Below are positions 45,068-53,753 of a DNA stretch of 64,000 bases, piece by piece (position 1 is the stretch's first letter; every line of letters starts with the position of its first letter). The position numbers were made by a program, and so were the translations under genes. Source of the stretch: Photobacterium sanctipauli (GTDB taxonomy: Bacteria; Pseudomonadota; Gammaproteobacteria; Enterobacterales; Vibrionaceae); NCBI RefSeq assembly GCF_003026495.1, contig NZ_PYMA01000010.1, positions 62,001-126,000 of the forward strand, given 5' to 3'. The notes beneath the pieces were generated by a model. That model ran no database searches, was not told where the DNA came from, and saw nothing but the letters and a program-made list of their open reading frames with translations.

Positions 45068-47122
45068 ATGAAGTTAGAACGGCTCAGTTTGGTCTTGTGT
45101 GGTTGTAGTTTGCTGATGGGAGGAGTGAATGCCTTCGCCCAAGCTGCTGAAGAGCAAAATAAATATCAATGGCTTAGGGATGACAGTCGTCAATCCGCGC
45201 GTGTTATCGCTTTCCTGCAGCACGAGAATAAACGTAGCCACGATAATTTAGCCTTGCAAGCACCGCTTGAAGAGGAGCTTGCAGCCGAATGGCGTTCGCG
45301 CCAGCGCATTGCATCTCAAAACCTTTGGTTGAGAGTTGGGGCTTTTGAATATCAGCTTGTTAATGATGGTAAGCAGTACGGTATCGCCCGCAAACCTCAT
45401 GATAAAGTGAGTGCGGCAACAATTATCGATCTGGGCAGCCGGGCAGAGCAAAGCAAGTACTACAATTTGGGGGCATGGCGTGTCAGCCCCGATCATCGCT
45501 ATATCGCCTTGGCGGAAGACCGCCGAGGTGATCGCAATTATCAAATATCTATATTCGACACCCAAGAGGGGACTTTCTTTGAGAAAGTGCTTTCCAATGC
45601 CAGCACCGACTTGGTGTGGGGAGCAGATAGCCAATCGCTGATTTGGGTTGAGAACGAAGCAAAGACTTATCGCCCGTACCGTGCGAAACAGTGGTTTGTA
45701 TCGAGTCGAGATAGCAAGGTTTTGTTTACTGAGCCTAGCCTGGACTGGCTGGTGTCAGTTTATGCATCGGCGTCAAAGCGACATGCAATTATTCAAAGCA
45801 ACAACCACAATACCAGCGAGCAGCGGATCCTCGAACTATCGACAGGCAAACAGCTTGGCGTGATCCGCCCCCGTGAAGACGGCATAGAATACTATGCCGA
45901 TCTGCGCCAAGATAAAGTGTTTATTTCTAGCAATATCAGCGGTGCATTCGCGCTATATCAAACAAGCGTATCGCGAATTCCTGCTCCTTGGACGCCGATA
46001 TGGCAATTGGACGAGGGCCAACACCTAAAGAATTGGTTCCTGTACCCAAGCCACTTGGTACTAGAAGTTGCGACGCAACAGAAAAGCGAGTTGGTGATCT
46101 TGGATCAGGCGTTGGAGGTTGCCCATCAGCATGAAATTACGCCTCCTGGCGGTGTGGCTTGGTTGTCCAGCAATGGGCAAAGTGATGAAAATAGTGTGCT
46201 GATCCGTTCGATGTCGATGGCGCAGCCGGCCAAATGGTTACAATTCGATCTGGATGATTTTAGCCAGTCAACCCTAAGCCAAGATAGCTATACCAACTTT
46301 GATCCGCGCTTATACCGCAGTGTGCAAATCATGGTTGAGCATGAGGGCGTGAGTATCCCCGTATCGATAGCCTATCGCCACGATCGCCTTAATGCCAAAT
46401 CGCCAGTGGTGCTTTATGGCTATGGTGCCTATGGCACACCGATGCGCCCGTATTTTATGCCGCAAATAATGAGCCTGCTCGATCGCGGTATGATCTATGC
46501 CATTGCCCATGTGAGGGGCGGCGGGTTCCTTGGTCCTGATTGGTATCAACAGGGCAGGGGGGTTAACAAGCCAAACAGTATTCTTGATTTTATTGCTGTC
46601 GCACAACAAATGAAGCTTTACGCGCAGGGAGATAACCGCCCGGTATTAGCCATGGGCGGTAGTGCGGGCGGCACGCTGGTTGCGGCAGCAATTAATGCAC
46701 AGCCACAATTGTTTGCTGCGGCTGTTATGCAAGTACCGTTCGTCGATGTTGTCGCCACCATGTCTGATCCGGAGTTGCCGCTGACGAGGCAAGAATACGC
46801 GGAGTGGGGGAACCCGAATGTTCCAGAGCAATTGGCGATAATGCGCCAGTACAGCCCAGTCGACAATATACGCCACCAGTCCTACCCGCCAATGCTGGTT
46901 ACAGGTGCGCTCCATGATAGCCAAGTTCCCTATTGGGAGCCTGCCCGCTGGGTTGCGAAGGTTAGGGATTTCAGTTTGGCTAAAGGCCCATACTTGCTGT
47001 TGACCGATATGGATGGAGGCCACCTTAAGGATCGCCGCCTCGCTCGCCAGCAGCAAATCCGCGAATATGCCTTTTTGATCCATCAGGCTGAAACAGCCGA
47101 AGTTTTCAGACCGCCGCAGTAA
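45068..47122 (+). CDS. Exported prolyl-oligopeptidase family (S9A) peptidase
   Basis: A 684-residue serine peptidase of the S9 family (prolyl oligopeptidase / oligopeptidase B type). Unlike the usual cytoplasmic enzymes it starts with a signal peptide (MKLERLSLVLCGCSLLMGGV, cleavage near AFA-QAA), so it probably works in the periplasm. An N-terminal propeller-like region (about 30-405) precedes an alpha/beta hydrolase domain. The catalytic triad can be read: Ser532 in MGGSAGGTL, Asp near 616 in ALHDSQVPYWE, and His near 652 in DMDGGHLKDRR. A GTG 18 bp upstream is an alternative start, but the ATG at 45068 begins the signal peptide directly. First gene of a likely five-gene operon. S9A enzymes cut short peptides, so peptide trimming is the expected role. 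Confidence 0.92.
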   Translation: MKLERLSLVLCGCSLLMGGVNAFAQAAEEQNKYQWLRDDSRQSARVIAFLQHENKRSHDNLALQAPLEEELAAEWRSRQRIASQNLWLRVGAFEYQLVNDGKQYGIARKPHDKVSAATIIDLGSRAEQSKYYNLGAWRVSPDHRYIALAEDRRGDRNYQISIFDTQEGTFFEKVLSNASTDLVWGADSQSLIWVENEAKTYRPYRAKQWFVSSRDSKVLFTEPSLDWLVSVYASASKRHAIIQSNNHNTSEQRILELSTGKQLGVIRPREDGIEYYADLRQDKVFISSNISGAFALYQTSVSRIPAPWTPIWQLDEGQHLKNWFLYPSHLVLEVATQQKSELVILDQALEVAHQHEITPPGGVAWLSSNGQSDENSVLIRSMSMAQPAKWLQFDLDDFSQSTLSQDSYTNFDPRLYRSVQIMVEHEGVSIPVSIAYRHDRLNAKSPVVLYGYGAYGTPMRPYFMPQIMSLLDRGMIYAIAHVRGGGFLGPDWYQQGRGVNKPNSILDFIAVAQQMKLYAQGDNRPVLAMGGSAGGTLVAAAINAQPQLFAAAVMQVPFVDVVATMSDPELPLTRQEYAEWGNPNVPEQLAIMRQYSPVDNIRHQSYPPMLVTGALHDSQVPYWEPARWVAKVRDFSLAKGPYLLLTDMDGGHLKDRRLARQQQIREYAFLIHQAETAEVFRPPQ

Positions 47123-47224
47123 TCCATTCCCACCGGAGATTTAAATCCGGCTGCTTTGCCAGCAGCTGGAGGGCGACCTATTGCCTTTATTCCAGATAAA
47201 TAACAACAGATATAACGGAGAACC

Positions 47225-49369
47225 ATGATGCAGCTTAAGCCACTCCCCCTGGCTTTATTGGCTATTTTGCCAATGGCACAGAACAGTTTTGCAAGTACGG
47301 ATGTGACTGAGTTTGAGCCTGTGATCGTAACGGCCAACAAAGTAGAGCAACCACTGTCGAAGACCAATGGCTCGGTGGCGGTTATCACCAGTGAGCAAAT
47401 TGAGCGAGAGGGGGCAACTGAACTTTATGATGCCCTAGTGCATGAACCAGGAGTGAGTGTGACGGGCGGGGCCGGGCGGCCGCAAAATATTGTCATTCGC
47501 GGAATGACGGGCAATCGAATTGCAGTGGTAAAGGACGGCGTCCGGGTTGCCGATGGCTATGGTGCTAATGACATTAATGATGTTGCCGGCAGAAACAGTT
47601 TTGATCTTGGCGATGCCAAGCAAGTAGAGGTTGTGAAGGGGGCTGGTTCGTCGCTTTACGGCTCGGGGGCTATTGGTGGGGTGGTGGTTATCACCAGCAA
47701 GGCCCCGGGGGATTATCTTGGCAAGGAAGATGGTTACCTGGGCGTTGAAGCCGGTTATAGCGGTATCAGTGACAAGTACACATCTGCCGTTACTGCTGCC
47801 AAACGGCTCGGGGCCACGGAAAACCTGCTACGGCTAAGTTATTGGGATGGCAACGAAACCAGAAACTATGACGAAAACCTCTATTTAAGGAAAGTAGAAG
47901 GTTATAGCGCGGCATTGACCAGTGAGTGGTTTGTCGGCAATAGCTGGATGCTAAAAGGTAAGGCTGAATATTATCACCAGAATATGGTGAGGAATGAAGG
48001 TATTCCTCCCGTCCAAGAAGATGGCAAGGGCTGGTATTCGAAATCCTTCCATGAAGATTCTGATATCAACAACTTGCAGCTCAAGGTTGGGGCTGACTGG
48101 GAAGGAGATAGCTGGTGGGCAGAGCAGGCAGAACTGAGCCTCTATTACCGCCATACCGAAAACCAGGGTGATAAAGACATCATCATGGAGCGCGAGCAGG
48201 AGGGGCTGAAATACAAGCGCAGCCAAGTTGAAACCCGTAGCTTCACCGATAGCCTGTATGGCGCAACGGCAGAAATGCAAAAGCCATTTATGATGGGCGG
48301 TAGCCAGCATACCGTTGCATGGGGAGTACAGTTTGAATGGCTTGAGCATGAAAGGCCGATCACCAAAGCACTGTATGACTGGAACGGCGATCGTGTTGAC
48401 AGCTATGCCCCTTTTGCCGCGGCGACAACCAAGCGGGCTGGCGTGTATGTGCATGACGTGATCGAAATGGGAGCTTGGACGGTGACACCAAGCCTGCGTT
48501 TTGACTACCAGCACCTTTCGCCAACCAGTGACGATACGATTGGTGATTTTGAACTTGAGTCATCAAGCAGCAGCGAGCTTTCGCCAAGCCTGTCTGTGGG
48601 CTACCAGTGGACCGAAGCATGGAATAGCTACCTTAGCTATAGCCATGGTTTCCGCGCGCCATCCTATGACAAGTCTTACGGTTACGTCCCCCACCTTTCT
48701 AGCGGCATAGCGAATTTTGTGATTAAGCCCAACCCGGATCTCAAGGCCGAAACTAGCGATAACTTCGAATTGGGCAGCAAATATGATGATGGGCGCGTAT
48801 CTGTATATGCCGCGGTCTTTTACTCCATTTTCGACAATTTTATCAGCAACCAGACTGTCGGCTGGAATGACGAGCTCAAGGCATCAGAAGTTCAATACCA
48901 GAATCTCGATGGTGTGAAAACGTACGGTGCTGAGCTGACCGGTGGATATTGGTTTAACGATAACTTTCAGTTAGTGAGCAAGATTGGCGTTGTCGACGGT
49001 GAAGATGAGCAGGGCGATCCAATTCGCACCCTGACTCCAATCGAGGGTAATACCCAGCTTAATTTTCAAAATGACAAACTGGATGCATTTTTGCGCGTCA
49101 ATTATGCCGGCTCGATGGATCGCACACCAAGTTGTTACAGCGAATTGGGGATCAAGGAAGAATGTGCTGCGACCTCCGGTTGGGTGACTGCCGATCTTGG
49201 TCTGAGCTATTACCTTATTCCAGATCTGCGCTTGAGTGCGGCGGTATTCAACTTGTTCGATAGCGAGTATACCCGCTATCAGGATGTGGCTGGCATGTCG
49301 GCTGCGGATACCCGTTACTCTTCTGAGCCGGGGCGCTATTTCAACATTAATGCAAAATATAGCTTCTAG
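47225..49369 (+). CDS. TonB-dependent outer-membrane receptor
   Basis: A 714-residue TonB-dependent receptor of the hemoglobin/transferrin/lactoferrin-receptor type. It has a signal peptide (cleavage near SFA-STD) and a TonB box-like EPVIVTA near residue 32. A plug domain of about 130 residues (QIEREGATELYDALVHEPGV, VVKGAGSSLYGSGAIGGVV) is followed by a 22-strand barrel ending in the outer-membrane signal YFNINAKYSF with C-terminal Phe. Family members import heme, iron from host proteins, or other large ligands; the substrate here is not known. It lies 102 bp after the peptidase gene and 8 bp before the gluzincin gene. The SD is CGGAG before a double ATG (47225, 47228). Confidence 0.93.
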   Translation: MMQLKPLPLALLAILPMAQNSFASTDVTEFEPVIVTANKVEQPLSKTNGSVAVITSEQIEREGATELYDALVHEPGVSVTGGAGRPQNIVIRGMTGNRIAVVKDGVRVADGYGANDINDVAGRNSFDLGDAKQVEVVKGAGSSLYGSGAIGGVVVITSKAPGDYLGKEDGYLGVEAGYSGISDKYTSAVTAAKRLGATENLLRLSYWDGNETRNYDENLYLRKVEGYSAALTSEWFVGNSWMLKGKAEYYHQNMVRNEGIPPVQEDGKGWYSKSFHEDSDINNLQLKVGADWEGDSWWAEQAELSLYYRHTENQGDKDIIMEREQEGLKYKRSQVETRSFTDSLYGATAEMQKPFMMGGSQHTVAWGVQFEWLEHERPITKALYDWNGDRVDSYAPFAAATTKRAGVYVHDVIEMGAWTVTPSLRFDYQHLSPTSDDTIGDFELESSSSSELSPSLSVGYQWTEAWNSYLSYSHGFRAPSYDKSYGYVPHLSSGIANFVIKPNPDLKAETSDNFELGSKYDDGRVSVYAAVFYSIFDNFISNQTVGWNDELKASEVQYQNLDGVKTYGAELTGGYWFNDNFQLVSKIGVVDGEDEQGDPIRTLTPIEGNTQLNFQNDKLDAFLRVNYAGSMDRTPSCYSELGIKEECAATSGWVTADLGLSYYLIPDLRLSAAVFNLFDSEYTRYQDVAGMSAADTRYSSEPGRYFNINAKYSF

Positions 49370-49377
49370 GTGCCGTG

Positions 49378-51651
49378 ATGAAAAAAATGATAGTTGCGGT
49401 TGCCATTGCCGCATGGCTGCCCGTGGTTGGGCAAGCGACAGAGCCTCACTTGGTGTACCCGCTGCAAACGCAGCAAATTAACGATGAAGATGACGCGAAG
49501 ATCTATATCCAGACCCGCTATCCGGCTACCGATAGTTTGTCGCACCGTTATACCAAGCGCAGTTTACTCGGGCGCCACTACAATTTTGTTCAACTAAACC
49601 CTGAGGGAGAGCCATGTGCTGGCTCGATTGTTGTTTCTGTTGATAACGACGGCCAGTTATACCGCCTGTTCAACAACCTAACAGCTGATCCCGCGGCTTG
49701 CGAGGTTAGTACCCCGTTACCTCCAAGGCCTCACCAGCTGCTAGTACCGCCAAGCGGCGAGGCTGCCGAGGCCTCGATGCAGGTGTTTGACCCTGATCCA
49801 AGAACGTCGACCGGGCAGGCGCTCGAAGAGGGGCACAGCAATGTCGACAATATCTATATACCGGCTGAAGCATACAGCTTAGCTCAGGGGATCGCTGTCA
49901 CCCTATCTGGCGGTAAGCTGTACCTCGCCAACCCACGGGTGGTGGCCGTTGATATCGAGTCAATGGTTGAACTCGACCTGGGGCCGTTGCAAGGGCTGGT
50001 ATCTGTCGAGAGTGGTAGCGATTTTATCTTTACCCGCGATCAACACGAGTTCCGCGATGTTAATGCCTTCTATCACCTGGATCATTCTCTGCGTTACCTC
50101 GAAGACCTTGGCTTTACAGGGGAGCTAGCCCTGTTCGATGCGCCGCTGAAAGTTGATGCCCAGGGGCAATCGGCTAATAACTCAACTTACCTAGATGATG
50201 TCGAAATATTAGCGATGGGAGTCGGAGGGGTACCTGATAGCGAGGACGGCGACGTGGTCTTGCACGAGCTTGGACATGCCATCAACGGCAGCTTGGTGCC
50301 AGATTGGCAAGGCGGCGATAGTGCCGGTATTGGAGAAGGGTTCAGCGATTATTGGGCCGGTGCTTACAGCTATTGGGTGCAAAGGAACCGGAGCGAGAAG
50401 TTTGAGCTAGACATCTTTGCTAACTGGGATGGGATTGCCGGCGCAATGAAGTCACAGCGTTCGCTCAACGATAGTGATGCCCGCTATTCCCCCGAGTTTG
50501 ACTACCGTGCCCACGTTTCGGTGCTGGGGACGCTGAGTGATCAATTGTGGTCAACGCCTCTATTCCAAAGCTTGAAGCAGGCTGTCCAACACCACGGTGA
50601 GGCGGCATTTGATGAGTTAAACCGAAGTATCCTCGAAGGGTTTGCCGGCATGGGGGATGGCGTGAAGATGTATGATCTTGCTCGCTCTACTGTTGATGCG
50701 GCAGCTCGGCTCTATCCGGATAAGACCTACGCCAGTATTTTAGAGCAGCATTTCAAATACCACCGGATTATCCGCGATGAGGTCGAGCTGGTGGCTTCAT
50801 CTTCTGTGATATCAGCCAATGACAATGGTTCGGTGAGCTTACCTGCAATGCTGGTAAACACCAGTGGACACCTGCTGGACAGCTTCAGGGCGGTGCTACA
50901 TAGCCCCGAGCTGAATTGGCAGCATGAGATGAGTGTGAAGCCTGTCGCAGAGGGGGGAGCCCACCTTCTCATGGCGGATATTCCTTTGCCTGATTCATTG
51001 CAATGTGGGGCCAAGGTATCGCTGAATGCCAGCATCACCACAGCGCGAGATAGCGCCCAGCAGTCACGCACAAGTGAGCAGCAGCTGAGCTTTGTTTACG
51101 GCCAGCCGGTACTAAAACTTGGTACGCAGCAAGTCGAAAGCGTGCTTGCAGACGCCCGGCTTTCTCCGCAGGGCGATAAGTTATTGCTGGGCGAAAACCT
51201 CTATGCGCTCAAAGTCGATACCGGTGCGGTAGCGCAGGATTTTGCCATCTACCTTTCGCTAGAACACCGTCGGCTTTCTGATTTGAATGTGGTACTGCGC
51301 ACCCCTTCAGGAAGCAGTATCAGCTTGCTTAACTATCAGGCAATCCCAGTGTCGGAATATGAATACTTGTTTACCGTCGATAGCCTTCCTGCTTTGGGAG
51401 ATTGGCTAGGGCAACCCATGTCCGGTAACTGGACATTGGAAATTACCGACAGGGTTGAAGGAGAAGCGGGCAAGTTGATCAGCTGGGGAATTGGCCCGCT
51501 TAAAGGATATCAATGTAACAACCACTCAGAAGAAAATAAGGAGATCACACCATCCGTTCCCGGATCCTCTGGGGGGAGTATCAACCTACTTACATTGTTG
51601 GCCGCATTGATGCTGGCCGCGGTAAGAAGCACACGCAAATACACACAATAA
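49378..51651 (+). CDS. Surface gluzincin metalloprotease with P domain and GlyGly-CTERM tail
   Basis: A 757-residue exported protein. The signal peptide is MKKMIVAVAIAAWLPVVGQA. The central domain has the zinc motif HELGHAINGS (from about residue 296) and GEGFSDYWAGAYSYW with the third-ligand Glu near 320, an arrangement as in M36 fungalysin and M4 peptidases. I cannot fix the exact family. Residues of about 575-715 form a proprotein-convertase-type P domain (LGENLYALKVDTG, LVRTPSG-like LRTPSGSSI, NWTLEITDRVEGEAG). The end is a GlyGly-CTERM sorting signal: SSGGSIN, hydrophobic helix, then basic RSTRK. In Vibrio such tails are cut by rhombosortase after type II secretion, leaving the protease on the surface. 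ATG 49378 is preferred over the adjacent GTG. Third gene of the operon. Confidence 0.88.
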   Translation: MKKMIVAVAIAAWLPVVGQATEPHLVYPLQTQQINDEDDAKIYIQTRYPATDSLSHRYTKRSLLGRHYNFVQLNPEGEPCAGSIVVSVDNDGQLYRLFNNLTADPAACEVSTPLPPRPHQLLVPPSGEAAEASMQVFDPDPRTSTGQALEEGHSNVDNIYIPAEAYSLAQGIAVTLSGGKLYLANPRVVAVDIESMVELDLGPLQGLVSVESGSDFIFTRDQHEFRDVNAFYHLDHSLRYLEDLGFTGELALFDAPLKVDAQGQSANNSTYLDDVEILAMGVGGVPDSEDGDVVLHELGHAINGSLVPDWQGGDSAGIGEGFSDYWAGAYSYWVQRNRSEKFELDIFANWDGIAGAMKSQRSLNDSDARYSPEFDYRAHVSVLGTLSDQLWSTPLFQSLKQAVQHHGEAAFDELNRSILEGFAGMGDGVKMYDLARSTVDAAARLYPDKTYASILEQHFKYHRIIRDEVELVASSSVISANDNGSVSLPAMLVNTSGHLLDSFRAVLHSPELNWQHEMSVKPVAEGGAHLLMADIPLPDSLQCGAKVSLNASITTARDSAQQSRTSEQQLSFVYGQPVLKLGTQQVESVLADARLSPQGDKLLLGENLYALKVDTGAVAQDFAIYLSLEHRRLSDLNVVLRTPSGSSISLLNYQAIPVSEYEYLFTVDSLPALGDWLGQPMSGNWTLEITDRVEGEAGKLISWGIGPLKGYQCNNHSEENKEITPSVPGSSGGSINLLTLLAALMLAAVRSTRKYTQ

Positions 51652-51669
51652 AAGAAGAGATATAACAAG

Positions 51670-53130
51670 ATGAAAGCAAAACAGTTAGCCGTATTACCGG
51701 TTGCCATTGCCCTAGCCTTGAGCGGGTGTGGTGGTTCAAGCGATAGCGATAGTTCTGCAGGGGGCACTGAGCTGACCTATGAAGTAGAAGCGATGCTAGC
51801 GGCTGAAAATGTTGATTTACCGTTCACGGCCTGCGCCGATTTAGATCGTAACTGGCAGTGCGACAGCAACGAGCCGAAGACGGAATCAAGCCAGCAGACA
51901 TTTAGCCTAGAAAGCACCGATATCAAGGTCAAGACCTCACCTCTATTGGTGCAGGGAAATTTGGTTGGTGGTGCACTGGCTGCGAAGAGTTCAGGCCAGG
52001 ACAACATCCTGCTAGCGACCCCCGCTGTGGGGGAGAGCCGCGATTACCAAATCAATGGAATCACGACAATGGTCGTCGGTGAAATGCTGCTTGGCAGCAA
52101 CCAAGCGCAGGCAGAGGCGCAAGTTAAAGCCAACCTAGAAGCGATGGGGCTAAGTGTGCCAACCGACCTATTGACTAGCGGCAGCGAAGCTCAGTTAGCC
52201 GAGGTGGATCAACAGATCGTCAATGTATTGTCCCGAATGACAAAGCGTACCGAGAGCTATGACACTTTGGTGGCAGGCACCGCCAAGGGGTTGAGTATTT
52301 ATGGCGATGACATCAAGGCTGGCAACTTGAGTGATGCGCAACTTGAAGAGTTGGCGGAATTAGGAGCAATTGCCAACCGCCCGGCCAACGATACCGGCTT
52401 AACCAAGCACCTCAACCTGACAACTGGCGAGTTTAGCGACCAGCCTGATAGCGGTGCGCCCGGCCAGGATGCTGAGTATGGCTTGGACGCTACTGATGGT
52501 GGGTTTAAATTCACCAAGCTGGATGAGAGCGGGCAGGCCATGCCGGATGACAGTGAAAATTGGTACTGCATTGCCGATGAGCGAACTGGGCTGGTTTGGG
52601 AGCGTAAGGAGGCAAATGCTTCGTCCTACCGCGATAAAGGACGCCTCTTCGCCTATGAGTCTAGCTCCCATAAGCCCCACCAAGCCGCTTTGGACATCGC
52701 TTCTTGTGCAAGCGACAGTGTTACGGCTTGCACCACTCTTGAATATATCGAGGAGATGAACAAGCAAGGGTATTGCGGTAAAACGAATTGGCGCCTGCCG
52801 ACGCTACACGAGCAATTTGACCTACTTGATTTTGGTGAAACGACAACAGACGAGGCCGGCAATGGCTATGGTCTGAGTAACCAATTCTTTGACGATCTGG
52901 TTCTTGGCGGGGAAGACTTGCCGTATGGCATGTATTGGTCATCAACCGCATTACGCTCCGACCCGGGGTATACCTCAGGCAAGCAAATTCCGCTGCTAGC
53001 TCAGATGACAAATGTTGATGATAGCAATTCCCTTGGTGAGATCTCAGCGGGTTACTCACTGTGTGAAGATGGGCAAGCGGAAGAGTGTATTTCGCCAACG
53101 GTTCTTACCGTTCGTTTGGTTGCAGAATAA
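51670..53130 (+). CDS. Lcl C-terminal (DUF1566) domain lipoprotein
   Basis: A 486-residue lipoprotein with signal and lipobox LSGC (about 17-20), then a Gly/Ser/Asp tether. Residues of about 40-260 form an uncharacterised helical domain. The C-terminal 200 residues hold an Lcl C-terminal domain (DUF1566): NWYCIADERTGLVWERK, GYCGKTNWRLPTLHEQFDLLD and GMYWSSTALRS. In Legionella Lcl this domain mediates binding to glycosaminoglycans and surfaces. It lies 18 bp after the gluzincin gene and 11 bp before a second Lcl gene. Probable role: a surface ligand-binding or adhesion partner of the receptor/protease. Function inferred only. Confidence 0.87.
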   Translation: MKAKQLAVLPVAIALALSGCGGSSDSDSSAGGTELTYEVEAMLAAENVDLPFTACADLDRNWQCDSNEPKTESSQQTFSLESTDIKVKTSPLLVQGNLVGGALAAKSSGQDNILLATPAVGESRDYQINGITTMVVGEMLLGSNQAQAEAQVKANLEAMGLSVPTDLLTSGSEAQLAEVDQQIVNVLSRMTKRTESYDTLVAGTAKGLSIYGDDIKAGNLSDAQLEELAELGAIANRPANDTGLTKHLNLTTGEFSDQPDSGAPGQDAEYGLDATDGGFKFTKLDESGQAMPDDSENWYCIADERTGLVWERKEANASSYRDKGRLFAYESSSHKPHQAALDIASCASDSVTACTTLEYIEEMNKQGYCGKTNWRLPTLHEQFDLLDFGETTTDEAGNGYGLSNQFFDDLVLGGEDLPYGMYWSSTALRSDPGYTSGKQIPLLAQMTNVDDSNSLGEISAGYSLCEDGQAEECISPTVLTVRLVAE

Positions 53131-53141
53131 GGAGCAAGATC

Positions 53142-53711
53142 ATGATGAAGAAAACAAGTATGGCGGTGGCGTTTGCCTTGGTATTTTCAGGGCAGGCTAT
53201 TGCGGCGATGCAATCTTGCTACACCGACGAGGCCGGCAGTACGGCAGATATACGCTTCCAAGATAATGGCGATGGTACGGTGGTCGATCTGCAAACTGAA
53301 CTGGTTTGGCGCCGATGCTTATCGGGGACGACATGGAACCAAGCGACACAAACCTGCGATGGCGAGCCTAGCGGGTTCAAGTGGAAATCGGCTTTATTTC
53401 ATATTGAGCATAACGAAAAGTCGTCGGGCTACGGTGGAGTCACCAACTGGCGAATGCCCAATATCAAGGAGCTATTCAGCCTTCGTGAGGTGGCTTGTAT
53501 TTCGCCAGCGGTAAACCTGAAGGCATTCCCTGGTTTTATTCGCAAAGAAGAGGATATGTGGGCGCTGACATCGACGGTTTGGTCTTCGACGGCAAACCTC
53601 CAGACCCAGGATGTTCCCAGCTTTGGCCTAAACGATGGCTTGGTTACCCACTTTGGTTTCCAAGATTATGAGCTGGGTGTTCTGCTGGTGAGTGACGGGG
53701 AAGAGCAGTAG
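53142..53711 (+). CDS. Small secreted Lcl (DUF1566) domain protein
   Basis: A 189-residue exported protein: signal peptide MKKTSMAVAFALVFSGQAIA, then a single Lcl C-terminal-type domain with DNGDGTVVDLQTELVWRRC, GGVTNWRMPNIKELFSL and VWSSTANLQ. Cysteines (for example in RRCLSGTTWNQATQTCDG and VACISPA) suggest disulfides. The start ATG 53142 (MMKK) follows AAGGAG; a longer frame overlapping the previous gene has no SD. It is the last gene of the operon and looks like a shorter relative of the preceding lipoprotein, lacking both its helical domain and its lipid anchor, so it may be secreted or periplasmic. A terminator follows. Confidence 0.88.
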   Translation: MMKKTSMAVAFALVFSGQAIAAMQSCYTDEAGSTADIRFQDNGDGTVVDLQTELVWRRCLSGTTWNQATQTCDGEPSGFKWKSALFHIEHNEKSSGYGGVTNWRMPNIKELFSLREVACISPAVNLKAFPGFIRKEEDMWALTSTVWSSTANLQTQDVPSFGLNDGLVTHFGFQDYELGVLLVSDGEEQ

Positions 53712-53713
53712 GG

Positions 53714-53745
53714 GAAAACCGCAGCCGCCAGGCTGCGGTTTTTTG
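53714..53745. terminator. Bidirectional terminator, peptidase/TonB operon and chemoreceptor
   Basis: AAAACCGCAGCC, GCCA, GGCTGCGGTTTT with a T-run on the plus strand and CCCC after the T-run on the minus strand. It lies between convergent genes. Confidence 0.9.
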
Positions 53746-53753
53746 CTGGTTAG

